Source of the DNA: Acanthamoeba sp. SK_2022b | Lineage: Eukaryota > Discosea > Longamoebia > Acanthamoebidae | DNA length: 64,000 nucleotides | NCBI GenBank assembly: GCA_027943245.1 | Contig: JANDJZ010000167.1 | Location: 1-64,000 of the forward strand | Direction of reading: 5' to 3' | Part shown: positions 42,487 through 52,115 of the stretch, piece after piece | How the letters are laid out: every line of letters starts with the position of its first letter | Numbering within the stretch: position 1 is the stretch's first letter | The notes under the pieces: model-generated | Databases searched by the model: none | Seen by the model: the letters and a program-made list of their open reading frames with translations, nothing else | What the model was told of the DNA's origin: nothing | Position numbers and translations under genes: made by a program

Positions 42487-43946
42487 GCCAAAAAAAAGAC
42501 GGGGTGCGCGCGTGGTTCCGGGACAGTTACCAGAACTTCACGGCGCGCCTGGGGCTTCGCACGCCCAATATGAGCAGCGACGGCACCTATCAGCCGAACT
42601 GGACCAGCCGCAACCGCCTGCAGATCGAGAACGCCTATCGCAGCTCCTGGCTGGTGGGCGTGGCCGTGGATGCCGTTGCTGATGACATGACCCGCAAGGG
42701 CATCACGATCACCGGCGGTTTGAAGCCTGAGGAAAAATCCAAGCTGGATAACGCCTGGGAGGAGTTGGCGCTCTGGGACCGACTGAACGACACGATTAAG
42801 TGGGGCCGGCTCTATGGCGGCGCGATCGGCGTCATCATGATCGACGGGCAGGACATGAGCTCGCCGCTGCGCATGGAGACTGTCGGCCCGGGCGCGTTCC
42901 GCGGCGTGATGGTCCTCGATCGCTGGATGGTTACTCCGACCACGCAAGACCGCGTTACCGACATGGGGCCGGATTTCGGCACACCAAAATTTTATCAGGT
43001 GGTGACAACGGCCACCGGGATCCCCCCGTGGAAAATCCACTACAGCCGGATCATTCGTTTCGACGGCGTCACGCTGCCTTATCAGCAGATGCTGACCGAG
43101 AACGATTGGGGGCAATCGGTGGTTGAGCGCATCTTCGATCGTCTGATGGCATTCGATAGCGCCACCACCGGCGCCGCGCAGCTGGTCTACAAAGCGCACC
43201 TGCGAACCTACTCGATAAAAGGCCTTCGTTCAGTGCTGGGCATGGGGCAGAACACCGCGGCTTACAAAGGGCTGATGGCTCACATGGACATGATCCGTCA
43301 GTACCAAAGCATCGAAGGGATGACGGTGATGGATGCCGAGGACGAATTCGCGACCCACAGCTACACGTTCGCCGGTCTGTCCGACGTTCTGGCGCAGTTC
43401 GGCCAGCAGGTCGCCGGCGCGGTAGGAATTCCACTGGTGCGCCTGTTCGGCCAGTCACCGGCCGGATTCTCGACCGGTGAAACCGACCTCTCCAACTACT
43501 ACGACAACGTCAGCACACAGCAGGAGCGCCGGCTGCGCCGCCCGCTGCATAAAGTCATGCAGGTGCTGCACATGTCGCTGTTCAGCCGGCCATTACCGGA
43601 CGATTTCGCCTTCGAATTTAATCCGCTGTGGCAGATGAGTGAACCCGATCGCGCAAGCGTGGCCGTGAACACGGTTGAAGCGGTGACGAAAGCCGTCGAC
43701 GCCGGGCTGATGACGCTAAAAGCCGGCGCGCAGCAGTTGAAGGAATCGTCACGGATCACGGGCGTGGGTTCAACCATCACCGACGAGGACATCGAAAATG
43801 CGCAGGATATCGACCCGCCGGCGTTCGAGGGCAACGATCTCGACCCAGACGCCGAAGGGGCTACAGCGCCAGTACGCAACGCAGCTACGAAAGATAGCGC
43901 AGGTGGTCGGGGACATCGTCTCGACTTCTTACGATGGTTCCGATAA
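42483..43946 (+). CDS. Portal protein (DUF1073 family)
   Basis: This 487-residue DUF1073 portal includes [63 protein letters not shown] and [28 protein letters not shown]. It forms the dodecameric ring at the capsid vertex. The gene overlaps the terminase stop by ATGA and extends 149 bp into the next gene in another frame. Confidence 0.9.
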   Translation: MSQKKDGVRAWFRDSYQNFTARLGLRTPNMSSDGTYQPNWTSRNRLQIENAYRSSWLVGVAVDAVADDMTRKGITITGGLKPEEKSKLDNAWEELALWDRLNDTIKWGRLYGGAIGVIMIDGQDMSSPLRMETVGPGAFRGVMVLDRWMVTPTTQDRVTDMGPDFGTPKFYQVVTTATGIPPWKIHYSRIIRFDGVTLPYQQMLTENDWGQSVVERIFDRLMAFDSATTGAAQLVYKAHLRTYSIKGLRSVLGMGQNTAAYKGLMAHMDMIRQYQSIEGMTVMDAEDEFATHSYTFAGLSDVLAQFGQQVAGAVGIPLVRLFGQSPAGFSTGETDLSNYYDNVSTQQERRLRRPLHKVMQVLHMSLFSRPLPDDFAFEFNPLWQMSEPDRASVAVNTVEAVTKAVDAGLMTLKAGAQQLKESSRITGVGSTITDEDIENAQDIDPPAFEGNDLDPDAEGATAPVRNAATKDSAGGRGHRLDFLRWFR

Positions 43947-44556
43947 CTCCGTCATCCTCATCAACACCCGCCTGACCCGTTACTCCGAACTGATCGCCCC
44001 TTGGGCGGAATCCGTTGCCCTGAAAATGTTTGATGCCGTCGCGCGCCGAGAGGCGACGCAGTGGCGCCAGATCTCGCAGGAAATTTCTGCGGGGCTGCGT
44101 GTTCAGATGGAGAGCACCTCAGCAGGCCAGGTGGCGCGAAATATCGTTGAGGAAAACATCAAGCTGATGAAATCGCTGCCGCTGCATGCGGCTGACCGGG
44201 TGAGCGGGATCCACGCCCGAGCCATCGAGGCGATGATCAGCGGCGAGCGCAGCAAAGATTTTGCCGCTGAAATTTTCCGAAGCGGCGATGTTGCCTGGTC
44301 ACGCGCGAAGCTGATCGCCAGGACGGAAATAGGCCGCGCCACGCAGGCGCTGACGCAAGCTCGGGCGACCGCTATTGGCTCCGAGGGTTACATCTGGAGA
44401 ACGGCACACGACGGCGACGTCAGGCACTCTCACGCCAAAATGGAAGGCAAATTCGTCCGCTGGGGTGACCCGCCGACGCTTGACGGCATGACCGGCCACG
44501 CCGGCGCGCTGCCTAACTGCCGCTGTTACTGCGAAGTTGTCATCCCGGAAAAATAA
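43798..44556 (+). CDS. Minor head protein (SPP1 gp7 / Mu F-like)
   Basis: The 252-residue protein carries the C-terminal Mu-F signature: SRAKLIARTEIGRATQALTQARATAIGSEGYIWRTAHDGDVRHSHAKMEGKFVRWGDPP, ending NCRCYCEVVIPEK. It is a minor head or morphogenesis protein, possibly injected with DNA. The ATG at 43798 starts inside the portal gene; the first ~50 codons overlap the portal C-terminus, which there encodes a low-complexity acidic tail. Confidence 0.85.
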   Translation: MRRISTRRRSRATISTQTPKGLQRQYATQLRKIAQVVGDIVSTSYDGSDNSVILINTRLTRYSELIAPWAESVALKMFDAVARREATQWRQISQEISAGLRVQMESTSAGQVARNIVEENIKLMKSLPLHAADRVSGIHARAIEAMISGERSKDFAAEIFRSGDVAWSRAKLIARTEIGRATQALTQARATAIGSEGYIWRTAHDGDVRHSHAKMEGKFVRWGDPPTLDGMTGHAGALPNCRCYCEVVIPEK

Positions 44557-44559
44557 CCC

Positions 44560-45804
44560 ATGAAATATTTCTTTAATACCCGGCTCGGTAACACCCGTTA
44601 CGAGTTAGCCGACGGCTCCCTGTTGTGCGAAGCCGTACCGATCGCGCGGGTTGGCTGGCAGGTCTACAACGCCGCAGAACTCGACGAGATCGAACCTGAC
44701 AGTGATGGCGAAATTTCCGTTTATCGCTCGCCCGAAGAAGTTTTCCGCCCGGAGACGATCGCCTCATTCGAGGGGATGACGTTCACCGTTTTACACCCTG
44801 AGCAAATGGTCAACCCGTCGAACTGGCGGGAGAACGCCCACGGCCACGCGACCAATATCCGCCGCGGCACCGGCGAACAGTCGGATTTGTTGCTGGCGGA
44901 TCTCGTTGTGAAAAGCAGCGAAGCCATCCAGGCGATTTATCAGGGCGTGGATCAAATCTCCTGCGGGTACGACGCCGAATATCGGCAGACGGCCCCGGGA
45001 AAAGCCGAGCAATACGACATTGTCGGCAATCATGTCGCGCTGGCTCCTGCCGGCCGCGCGGGAATCCGCTGTTCAATTGGAGATAGCAGAACAATGGCAA
45101 CTAAAAAAACGTGGTTTGATTCGCTGCGCCGCGCGCTGAAAACCAAAGACAACGCGGCGATCGAAGAGGCCATGAGTAATGCGCCGGCCGAACTCACCAC
45201 CGATGATGGCGAGGGCGGGGGCGATTTGCCGAAGGCCATCAACATCAACATCAGCCCGCAATACCCACTCCCGGATAAGGATCCCGAGATGGGCGGCGGC
45301 CCGGGCATTACCAAAGACGGCGAGGAGGACGTGCCTGCCTGGGCGCAAGCCATTCTCGCGCGCCTGGATAAATTGGAAGGCGGCGGCACGAACGACGGCG
45401 AACCCGGCGACGATGACGACGAACCCGGCGACGATGACGACGAAGAGGAAAAGAAAAAGGCCACCACCGACGCCGGCTATCAGCAGGCGGTGATCGCCCG
45501 GGCTGAATTGCTGGTTCCGGGGATCAAACTGCCTGAGGGTGGAAAGCTGGCGACGTTTAAACGCGAAGTGCTCGATGCTGCATTCCGCACGCAAAAAGGC
45601 GCACAGATCCTTGTCCCGTTGGTCGGCGACAAGCCCGATTTTAAAACCATGTCGAAAGCGTCGCTGGATGCCGCATTTACCGCGGCCAGCGAAATCGCCA
45701 AGCGCGCCAACCAGCCCGCAGCCCAGCTGCGCACCTTCGACCACCAAAACCGCAACTCACCGGCAGCGCTGAACAAAGCCTTCGCCGAATACTGGAAAAA
45801 ATAA
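44560..45804 (+). CDS. DUF2213 prohead protease with scaffold-like C-terminus
   Basis: In this 414-residue protein the N-terminal ~180 residues are the DUF2213 domain (GSLLCEAVPIARVGWQVYNAAEL, SYDRSPEEVF-like region, THPEQMVNP-like LHPEQMVNPSNWRENAHGHATNIRRG, VKSSEAIQAIYQGVDQISCGYDAEY). The rest is acidic and coiled (LPKAININISPQYPLPDKDPEMG..., with EPGDDDDEPGDDDDEEEKKK), suiting an internal scaffold. The linker holds a 21-bp tandem duplication near 45405-45450. Confidence 0.82.
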   Translation: MKYFFNTRLGNTRYELADGSLLCEAVPIARVGWQVYNAAELDEIEPDSDGEISVYRSPEEVFRPETIASFEGMTFTVLHPEQMVNPSNWRENAHGHATNIRRGTGEQSDLLLADLVVKSSEAIQAIYQGVDQISCGYDAEYRQTAPGKAEQYDIVGNHVALAPAGRAGIRCSIGDSRTMATKKTWFDSLRRALKTKDNAAIEEAMSNAPAELTTDDGEGGGDLPKAININISPQYPLPDKDPEMGGGPGITKDGEEDVPAWAQAILARLDKLEGGGTNDGEPGDDDDEPGDDDDEEEKKKATTDAGYQQAVIARAELLVPGIKLPEGGKLATFKREVLDAAFRTQKGAQILVPLVGDKPDFKTMSKASLDAAFTAASEIAKRANQPAAQLRTFDHQNRNSPAALNKAFAEYWKK

Positions 45805-45815
45805 GGTAAAAGCCG

Positions 45816-46307
45816 ATGACTGCTTACACGTACCGGATGCCTGCGGGCATCGCCGGGGCTGTTTCACGCCCTCATCACCTCACTGCAGAGCCTGTCGCGC
45901 TGAATAACGCCAAAGCGTTCGGCGCTTACGGCCTGGCGGGTAAAGACGTAGGCGGCTATTTCGTACCGCTGGAAGCCGGCGACGCCGTCGGCGTGATCCT
46001 GGGCTTCTACATTCGCCCGTACCCAACCACCTCGACGCCTGATCTGGTCCGCCAGGTGGGCACCGATAAAAACCTCACCGGCGACCGCCTGCGCCGCGGC
46101 TACATGACCGTGAATGTCGGCGTTGACGCGTCCGGCATCACGCCGCATACGCCGGTGAATATCCGCATCGCCAACCCGAGCGCGACAAGCCCGCTTGGCG
46201 CGCCAGTGGCCGCAGCCGTGGCTGATGAAACCGTCGTCCTGCCGACCGCATTTTTCACCGGCCCCGGTGATGCCGCTGGCAACGTCGAAATCGAATACAA
46301 CATTTAA
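45816..46307 (+). CDS. Capsid decoration/cement-like protein
   Basis: The protein of 163 residues is beta-rich without Cys: MTAYTYRMPAGIAGAVSRPHHLTAEPVALNNAKAFGAYGLAGKDVGGYFVPLEAGDAVGVILGFYIRPYPTT by reading, then DRLRRGYMTVNVGVDAS. Size and place, between the protease/scaffold gene and the major capsid gene, match cement proteins of this phage type. Confidence 0.72.
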   Translation: MTAYTYRMPAGIAGAVSRPHHLTAEPVALNNAKAFGAYGLAGKDVGGYFVPLEAGDAVGVILGFYIRPYPTTSTPDLVRQVGTDKNLTGDRLRRGYMTVNVGVDASGITPHTPVNIRIANPSATSPLGAPVAAAVADETVVLPTAFFTGPGDAAGNVEIEYNI

Positions 46308-46321
46308 GGAAATCGCTGATT

Positions 46322-47266
46322 ATGTCACTTCATACCTTTGACCAGGCGACCGTAGACAGCACCGGCGCATTTCTGATCGGCGAGCTGGAACGGCTCGACC
46401 AAGAACTGAATATGCCGCTGGTGGGCTATACGTGGAGCCGCGATATTGAGCTGCGCGAGGACGTGTCGATCGCTGACGACATTTCCAGCTTTACAAACAC
46501 CGAGCTTGCTGCCTCCGGTACGCCAAACCCGAACGGCAAAAACTGGATCGGCAAGAACTCCACCGAGATCGCGACCGTTAATCTCGACATCAACAAAACC
46601 GGTTTCCCGCTGACCCTGTGGGGGATGGAACTTGGCTGGACTGTTGTTGAGCTGGCTGCCGCGCAGCAGGTCGGCCGCCCGGTTGATGCCCAGAAATTCG
46701 AAGGCATGCAGCTGAAGTGGAACATGGACACCGACGAGCAGGTTTACCGCGGCGATTCGCTGATTGGCGTAAAAGGCTTGGTGAACTACAACGGCGTGTT
46801 AACCACCAACGCCCCGAAAGTCTGGACGGCCTCAACTGCTGACGAAATTCGTCAATCGATCAACTCCGCACTGTCGGCCGCCTGGGCCAACTCCGGCTAT
46901 ACGATCGTTCCGCGTGATCTGTTGCTACCGCCAGAGCAATTCGCGCTGCTGTCGAGCATCATCGTTTCGTCCGCCGGCAACCAGTCGCTGCTGACCTACC
47001 TGCAGACCAACACCATCGCCTACCACCAGAACGGCGTCCCGCTGAATATTCGTGCGGTGAAATGGCTGAAAGGCGCCGGTGCGGGCGGCAAGGATCGCAT
47101 GGTGGCCTACACAAACAGCAAAAAGTTCGTGCGTTTCCCAATGGTTCCGCTGCAGAACGTCCCGATCCAGTATCGCGGACTGTACCAGCTGACCACCTAC
47201 TACGGCCGCTTGGGTGCGGTGGAGTCTCCATATCGCGAAACCCTGGCATACGTCGACGGTATCTAA
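46322..47266 (+). CDS. Major capsid protein (DUF2184 family)
   Basis: The protein of 314 residues carries the DUF2184 pattern: FDQATVDSTGAFLIGELERLDQELNMPLVGYTWSRDIELREDVSIADDISSF, then GWTVVELAAAQQVGRPVDAQKFEGMQLKWNMDTDEQVYRGD and YRGLYQLTTYYGRLGAVESPYRETLAYVDGI. It is the HK97-fold coat protein of this family of myoviruses. A small hairpin (AGCCCCGC AA GGGGCTTA) follows the stop. Confidence 0.88.
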   Translation: MSLHTFDQATVDSTGAFLIGELERLDQELNMPLVGYTWSRDIELREDVSIADDISSFTNTELAASGTPNPNGKNWIGKNSTEIATVNLDINKTGFPLTLWGMELGWTVVELAAAQQVGRPVDAQKFEGMQLKWNMDTDEQVYRGDSLIGVKGLVNYNGVLTTNAPKVWTASTADEIRQSINSALSAAWANSGYTIVPRDLLLPPEQFALLSSIIVSSAGNQSLLTYLQTNTIAYHQNGVPLNIRAVKWLKGAGAGGKDRMVAYTNSKKFVRFPMVPLQNVPIQYRGLYQLTTYYGRLGAVESPYRETLAYVDGI

Positions 47267-47300
47267 ATACAGCCCCGCAAGGGGCTTATAGGAAAAGCAC

Positions 47301-47693
47301 ATGAAGCAATCACTGGTAAGAATCCGCGTGCATACGCCGTTCACTTTCACGCACCCGAATTATGAGGTGGAAAAATTCTCCGCTGGCCTGCACTCGGTGG
47401 CGCCAGAGGTAGCCGAGAACTGGTTCACCCTGGAGCATGCGGAAGTTATCGACGGCGGCAAAAGTGACAGTGCCGGCGCGCCGGCGGAGGTGCTGGCGCA
47501 GATCGCCGACCTGCAGAAGCAGCTGGCGGAGGAAAAAAGCAAAGTAGCCGACCTGACGACGGAACGTGACGAACGCGATCAGCTCATCGCCGAGCACGTC
47601 GCCACTATCGGCAAATGCGATGACACGATCGCCGACCTGCAGAAGCAGCTGGCGGCGGCGCTGACTGAGGGCGCGAAAGGTGGCAAAAAATAA
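47301..47693 (+). CDS. Head-associated coiled-coil protein
   Basis: The protein of 130 residues has an N-terminal beta part ([42 protein letters not shown]), as in small phage proteins of the head-tail region, and a coiled coil. The coil contains the internal repeat [13 protein letters not shown]...[13 protein letters not shown], mirrored in DNA as GCCGACCTGCAGAAGCAGCTGG twice. The end overlaps the next gene by 14 bp. Confidence 0.7.
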   Translation: MKQSLVRIRVHTPFTFTHPNYEVEKFSAGLHSVAPEVAENWFTLEHAEVIDGGKSDSAGAPAEVLAQIADLQKQLAEEKSKVADLTTERDERDQLIAEHVATIGKCDDTIADLQKQLAAALTEGAKGGKK

Positions 47694-48084
47694 CCATCTG
47701 CCGACCGTCGATAAATTCCGCGAAGATTTCCCACAGTTCGGCAACGCCGTCACCTTTCCCAACGCTCAAATTCAATTCCGCTTAAATCTGGCTGACCAAC
47801 TGCTCGATGAAAACAATTTCGGCGAGGTATTCCCGTACCTGGCCGAGCTTTTTGTCGCGCATTACATGGCGCTCCAGGCGGTGGATAACCGGGCGGCGGC
47901 GATCGGTGGTGGTGGCGGGGCGAATAGCGGCGTTGTGTCGTCGAAATCGGTCGACAAAGTCAGCGTGAGCTATGACAGCAGCGCCACGATGAACCCGGAC
48001 GCGGGCTTCTGGAACAACACCCGCTATGGGGCCGAATTCTGGCAGCTGATCCAGATGTTCGGCATGGGAGGGCGGCAGCTATGA
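47680..48084 (+). CDS. Head-tail connector protein (DUF4054)
   Basis: This 134-residue protein has the DUF4054 pattern: [58 protein letters not shown], then a glycine-rich loop and [31 protein letters not shown]. It corresponds to the gp6-like adaptors bound to the portal. Confidence 0.85.
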   Translation: MAKNNHLPTVDKFREDFPQFGNAVTFPNAQIQFRLNLADQLLDENNFGEVFPYLAELFVAHYMALQAVDNRAAAIGGGGGANSGVVSSKSVDKVSVSYDSSATMNPDAGFWNNTRYGAEFWQLIQMFGMGGRQL

Positions 48085-48644
48085 AAAGTGGGTTGAAGGT
48101 GCGGGCCGATCGGTCGCAGGCCGTTTTTTCTGCGCTGAATGAAATCGCGCGCCGCGACGTGCTGGTCGGCATTCCTGAGGCGGCATCCGACCGGCAACCG
48201 GAAGACGGTGAAAAGCCCGGGATAGGCAACGCACAGATCGGCTACATCAACGAGTACGGATCGCCGGCGCAGAACATCCCGCCGCGCCCGCACCTTCAGC
48301 CCGGAGTGAAATCGGTGCATGCCGAGACAACCGCCAAAATGAAGGCCGCGGCGCAAGCGGTGTTTGATGGTCGCACCGGCGCTGCTACTGCGGCGCTGGA
48401 GTCGGCCGGCACGATCGCCAGCCAGGCGGTTAAAAGCTACATGACCAGCGCCGATTTTACGCCTCTGTCGCCTGCAACGCTAAAAGCCCGGGCGCGCCGC
48501 GGGCGCAAAGGTGCGGCTAAAGAATTGCAGAGCCGGGCCGCCGGCAACGCGCCGGACAACGCCAACGCTCGCCCCCTGATCGATGAAGGGCAATACCGGC
48601 GCGCGATGACCTACCTCGTGAGGGACAAAAATGCCAACTCTTGA
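48081..48644 (+). CDS. Tail completion / head-tail joining protein
   Basis: The protein of 187 residues includes [49 protein letters not shown] and [20 protein letters not shown], the pattern of HK97-gp10-like or phage virion morphogenesis proteins that sit at the head-tail joint. It overlaps both neighbours by a few bases. Confidence 0.78.
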   Translation: MKSGLKVRADRSQAVFSALNEIARRDVLVGIPEAASDRQPEDGEKPGIGNAQIGYINEYGSPAQNIPPRPHLQPGVKSVHAETTAKMKAAAQAVFDGRTGAATAALESAGTIASQAVKSYMTSADFTPLSPATLKARARRGRKGAAKELQSRAAGNAPDNANARPLIDEGQYRRAMTYLVRDKNANS

Positions 48645-49020
48645 CGTTACAGACGTGCTTTTCGATCCCGAGTTTTGCGACACCTCCCTGATTGTCACCC
48701 GCAACCAGCAGACCGTCGACGATGACGGCTTCGCCACCAACGCCCCGGTAAAAATGCCGTTTGCCGGAGTGGTTACCGTCGATCGGTCGCTCGAAGCGCG
48801 GCGCATGATCGCGGGGCAGGTGGTCACCGGTGCAATCCTGATTGTGACCACTGAGCGGCTCACCGCTGGGCAGACGGCGCGTGACGCGGACATCGTGACC
48901 TATCAGAACCGTGATTACCGTGTGACCTTCGTCGACCCTTACACAGCCTACGGCGCGGGATTCGTTCAGGCGCATTGTGAGCTGTTGCCGTTCGATGGAG
49001 GGATCCCCGTTGAGCAATAA
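48631..49020 (+). CDS. Head closure/neck protein
   Basis: A protein of 129 residues, FCDTSLIVTRNQQTVDDDGFATNAPVKMPFAGVVTVDRSLEARRMIAGQVVTGAILIVTTERLTAG..., with beta strands and an ending typical of neck proteins of this phage type. It lies between the tail-completion and terminator genes. The specific role is inferred from order. Confidence 0.7.
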   Translation: MPTLDVTDVLFDPEFCDTSLIVTRNQQTVDDDGFATNAPVKMPFAGVVTVDRSLEARRMIAGQVVTGAILIVTTERLTAGQTARDADIVTYQNRDYRVTFVDPYTAYGAGFVQAHCELLPFDGGIPVEQ

Positions 49021-49558
49021 CACCAGCACGCAGGCAGGTTACCTGACGCCGATTTCACCCAGCCCTGATTATGATGAGGCGCTCGAACGTGCGCTAAATC
49101 GTTGGGTGCTCGGTATAACCGGGCTGCCGCCGGGCAACGTGCGGCCACGCTGGACACCCACACAGCCACCATTGATGGCACCTGATGTGGATTGGTCGGC
49201 CGTGGGGATCTCAGGCTTTATCGGTGATGATAATCCAGCGTTTACGCGGCAGAGCGACGTTAGCGCGGAACTGTGGCGCCACGAGGTGACCGAATGCCTG
49301 GCATCGTTCTACGGGCCGCACAGCCAGCGTATCGCGACAACTTTCCGTGATGGCTTGGCGCTGTCACAAAACAACGATCAGTTGATCGCCGTCGGCCTGT
49401 CGCTGGGATCTATTGGCGACATCATTCCTTTCCCTGAACTCATCAATAACCAGTGGGTGCGCCGGTATGACATCACCGTGCGCCTGCGTCGCAAAGTTGT
49501 TCGCGAATACGGCATCAAGCCGATCGCAGAGGCAACGGTAAAATTCTTCGGAGAATAA
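49010..49558 (+). CDS. Tail terminator-like protein (LIC_12616 family)
   Basis: This 182-residue protein has [34 protein letters not shown] and [36 protein letters not shown], matching LIC_12616-like proteins found before DUF3383 sheaths. A TTG at 49010 is taken as the start because GGAGGGATCCCC precedes it; it overlaps the previous stop by 11 bp. Confidence 0.75.
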   Translation: MSNNTSTQAGYLTPISPSPDYDEALERALNRWVLGITGLPPGNVRPRWTPTQPPLMAPDVDWSAVGISGFIGDDNPAFTRQSDVSAELWRHEVTECLASFYGPHSQRIATTFRDGLALSQNNDQLIAVGLSLGSIGDIIPFPELINNQWVRRYDITVRLRRKVVREYGIKPIAEATVKFFGE

Positions 49559-49560
49559 TT

Positions 49561-51042
49561 ATGGCTCAGCAGGGGTTACCTGTTCGTAACGTCGTCGGCG
49601 TTGCGATTAATATGGCCTTGCGCGCGGCGCAGGCTCGAAACTTTGGTTCGTTGCTGATTATCGGGGCATCGCCGGTGATTGACGCCAGCGAGCGGATGCG
49701 CGCTTATTCCGGCATTACCGGCGTGCAATCTGACTTCGGCATCCAGGCGCCTGAGGCGTTAGCCGCTCAGGTTTATTACTGGCAGCGTCCGCAGCCGATC
49801 GATCTGTACGTTGGCCGTTGGGTGAAAGTGGACACTGCCGCCGCGTTGCGCGGGGCTATCCTGAATACTGCGCAGCAGGCGATGACCAATTTCACAACCG
49901 TGACCGATGGCGCGATGAAAATCAGCGTCGATGGAACGGTCAAAACGGTATCCGGCGTTGACCTGTCGGCAGAGACCAACCTGAACGGCGTCGCCGCGCG
50001 TGTGGCTGAAAAGCTGACCACGGCGAGTGTCGTTTGGGATGCAAACAACGCGCGGTTTGTCGTGACCTCGAAAACCACCGGCGAGGCGTCCGCAGTCGGC
50101 TTTGCTACGCCAAATGCCACGGGAACCGATATTTCCGCGCTGATGGGCATTCTTGAAGGCACCGGCGCGAAAATTATCGCGCGCCAGCCGGCGGAAACCA
50201 TCACTGAATGCGTCGCGAAATTTATCGACCTGTCGTCGAAATGGTATGGCCTGTATATCGCCGAGACGATTTCTGATGATGATGTGCTTGCAGTTGCCGG
50301 CCTGATCCAATCCGATGATGTTTCCCGCATTTACGCCCACACCACGCAAAATACCGCCGTGCTCGATGCGGACAACAACACCGACATTGCCAGCCGGCTG
50401 AAAGCCGCGGCGTTCGGTACAACCTGTGTCCAGTATTCCAGCCAGAGCCCTTACGCCGCGGTGTCGATTCTGGGCCGTGCCTTTACGGTCAATTTCGCCG
50501 GCTGGCGCACCACGATCACCATCAAATTTAAGCAAGAGCCGGGGATCGTCGCGGAAACGCTGACACAAACCCAGGCGCTGACCCTGCAGCAGAAAAACTG
50601 CAACGTGTTCGTCAATTACGACAACGACACGGCAATCCTGCAAGAAGGCGTGATGTGTAACGCTGATTTCTTTGACGAGCGCCACGGCCTGGACTGGCTA
50701 CAGAACTACGTTCAGACCAACTACTACAACCGCCTCTATACCAGCTCGACAAAGGTTCCTCAGACCGATGAGGGCATTACCGATCTGCTGACCAACGTCG
50801 AAGCATCACTGGCGCAGGGCGCTGAAAACGGCCTGATTGCGCCTGGCGTGTGGGGTGGCGACGGTTTCGGCGCGCTGAATACCGGCGACACGCTGACAAA
50901 GGGGTATTACGTCTATTCCCCCCCGATTGCACAGCAGGCGCAAGCGGAGCGCGAAGCCCGCAAAGCCCCGGTGATGCAGGTGGCGATCAAACTGGCCGGC
51001 GCCGTGCACTTCGGCGACGTCATCATCAACGTTAACCGCTAA
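49561..51042 (+). CDS. Contractile tail sheath protein (DUF3383)
   Basis: This 493-residue DUF3383 protein starts [35 protein letters not shown] and ends with the conserved [43 protein letters not shown]...[46 protein letters not shown]. It makes the outer contractile layer, so the phage is a myovirus. The N-terminal GLPVxxVVGV motif recurs in the tail fibre at 62040. Confidence 0.9.
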   Translation: MAQQGLPVRNVVGVAINMALRAAQARNFGSLLIIGASPVIDASERMRAYSGITGVQSDFGIQAPEALAAQVYYWQRPQPIDLYVGRWVKVDTAAALRGAILNTAQQAMTNFTTVTDGAMKISVDGTVKTVSGVDLSAETNLNGVAARVAEKLTTASVVWDANNARFVVTSKTTGEASAVGFATPNATGTDISALMGILEGTGAKIIARQPAETITECVAKFIDLSSKWYGLYIAETISDDDVLAVAGLIQSDDVSRIYAHTTQNTAVLDADNNTDIASRLKAAAFGTTCVQYSSQSPYAAVSILGRAFTVNFAGWRTTITIKFKQEPGIVAETLTQTQALTLQQKNCNVFVNYDNDTAILQEGVMCNADFFDERHGLDWLQNYVQTNYYNRLYTSSTKVPQTDEGITDLLTNVEASLAQGAENGLIAPGVWGGDGFGALNTGDTLTKGYYVYSPPIAQQAQAEREARKAPVMQVAIKLAGAVHFGDVIINVNR

Positions 51043-51053
51043 GGAGCTGGTGA

Positions 51054-51494
51054 ATGTCAACTTATAGCTTTTTGGATGTGTCCGCCAATATCACCGGCGT
51101 GGGCGGTTCGATTGACCTCGGCAACGGTGCAGCGACTTCCGACGAGGGGATTGTCGTTGCAATGGGCGGCGATAAAAACACGATGGTGACCGGCGCCGAT
51201 GGCGAGGGGATGCACAGCCTGCACGCCGATAAATCGGGCACGATCACCGTCAATCTACTCAAAACCAGCCCGACGAACGCCAAGCTGTCGGTGATGTATA
51301 ACGCGCAGTCGCTGTCATCTGCGACCTGGGGCAACAACGTCATCGTGATCCGCAACAAATCCAGTAACGACGTGACCACGGCGCGCGGCGTCGCGTTCAA
51401 GAAATTGCCGGATTGGCAGAACGCCAAAGACGGTAACACCGTCGCCTGGGTGTTCGACTGCATCAAGATCGACCAACTGCTCGGCACGTTTTAA
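51054..51494 (+). CDS. Tail tube protein (DUF3277)
   Basis: The protein of 146 residues (SFLDVSANITGVGGSIDLGNGAATSDEGIVVAMGGDKNTMVTGADGEGMHSLHADKSGTITVNLLKTSPTNAKLSVMY...) is the DUF3277 inner tube, always next to DUF3383 sheaths. Confidence 0.88.
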   Translation: MSTYSFLDVSANITGVGGSIDLGNGAATSDEGIVVAMGGDKNTMVTGADGEGMHSLHADKSGTITVNLLKTSPTNAKLSVMYNAQSLSSATWGNNVIVIRNKSSNDVTTARGVAFKKLPDWQNAKDGNTVAWVFDCIKIDQLLGTF

Positions 51495-51504
51495 GGGGTA
51501 ATGC

Positions 51505-51933
51505 ATGGAATTTGAAATTAAGGGCCAAAAATACCGCGCGGCCAAACTGAATGTTTTCGAGCAGTTGAAAGTTTCCCGGAAGCTGCTGCCGCTGCTGTCC
51601 GGCCTGCTGGGGGAAATTAAGGTGTTGCGCCAGCTGAAAACCGGGCAGATTTCGATTGAGGACGCGCTCAAAGTGGCGCTACCGGTGATCGCACAAACGC
51701 TGGCGGACGTCAGCGACGATGACAGCAACGCGATTATTCATCCCTGCCTGGCGGTGGTGTCACGCCAGAATGGCACCGTCTACACGTCGATCTTTACCAG
51801 CGGTCAACTGATGTTCGATGACATCGACATGATGGACATGCTGCAAATCGTCGCGCGCGTGGTCGGGGACTCGTTGGGAAATTTTTTGCCCGCACTCCCC
51901 GACAGCGAGACGAAAGACCAGCCGCCGGCCTGA
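51505..51933 (+). CDS. Tail assembly chaperone, short (zero-frame) form
   Basis: The protein of 142 residues has a helical middle (FEQLKVSRKLLPLLSGLLGEIKVLRQLKTGQISIEDALKVALPVIAQTLADVS), as in tail assembly chaperones that lie between the tube and tape-measure genes. It ends ...GNFLPALPDSETKDQPPA. A slippery sequence at 51879-51888 allows a longer form (see the next entry). It binds the tape measure during tail assembly. Confidence 0.83.
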   Translation: MEFEIKGQKYRAAKLNVFEQLKVSRKLLPLLSGLLGEIKVLRQLKTGQISIEDALKVALPVIAQTLADVSDDDSNAIIHPCLAVVSRQNGTVYTSIFTSGQLMFDDIDMMDMLQIVARVVGDSLGNFLPALPDSETKDQPPA

Positions 51934-52115
51934 CGCTGGACGTCCTGCCGGGCGGCGAGGATTACCTGTTACGCCCGGTGGATGCCGGCATGTGCAGCTT
52001 TGAGGCGCTCAAGGATGGGCGCCTCGATTTGTTCGACGTCGCGCTGATGAATGATTACCTGGACATGAAAGCGGATAACGAAGCCCGGATCGCCAGGTGG
52101 AGAGAGGATCAATGA
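51505..52115 (+). CDS. Tail assembly chaperone, long form by -1 frameshift
   Basis: After a -1 shift at T TTT TTG (51882-51888), reading continues without stop as ARTPRQRDERPAAGLTLDV..., through MCSFEALKDGRLDLFDVALMNDYLDMKADNEARIARWREDQ, and ends at TGA 52113-52115. It overlaps the tape-measure start by ATGA. The extension has no good ribosome site of its own and is in the -1 frame, exactly as in lambda G/GT. The total is about 202 residues. It is inferred from sequence only. Confidence 0.75.
51879..51888 (+). promoter_or_regulatory. Slippery heptamers for programmed -1 frameshift
   Basis: AAATTTTTTG contains two overlapping XXXYYYZ heptamers in the correct phase: A AAT TTT (51879-51885) and T TTT TTG (51882-51888). 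Confidence 0.75.

Noticed and set aside
42483..43946. Possible anti-CBASS (Acb1-like) domain in the DUF1073 portal
   Set aside because: Some databases name DUF1073 proteins this way, but no additional phosphodiesterase domain is visible here; it is a normal-length portal.
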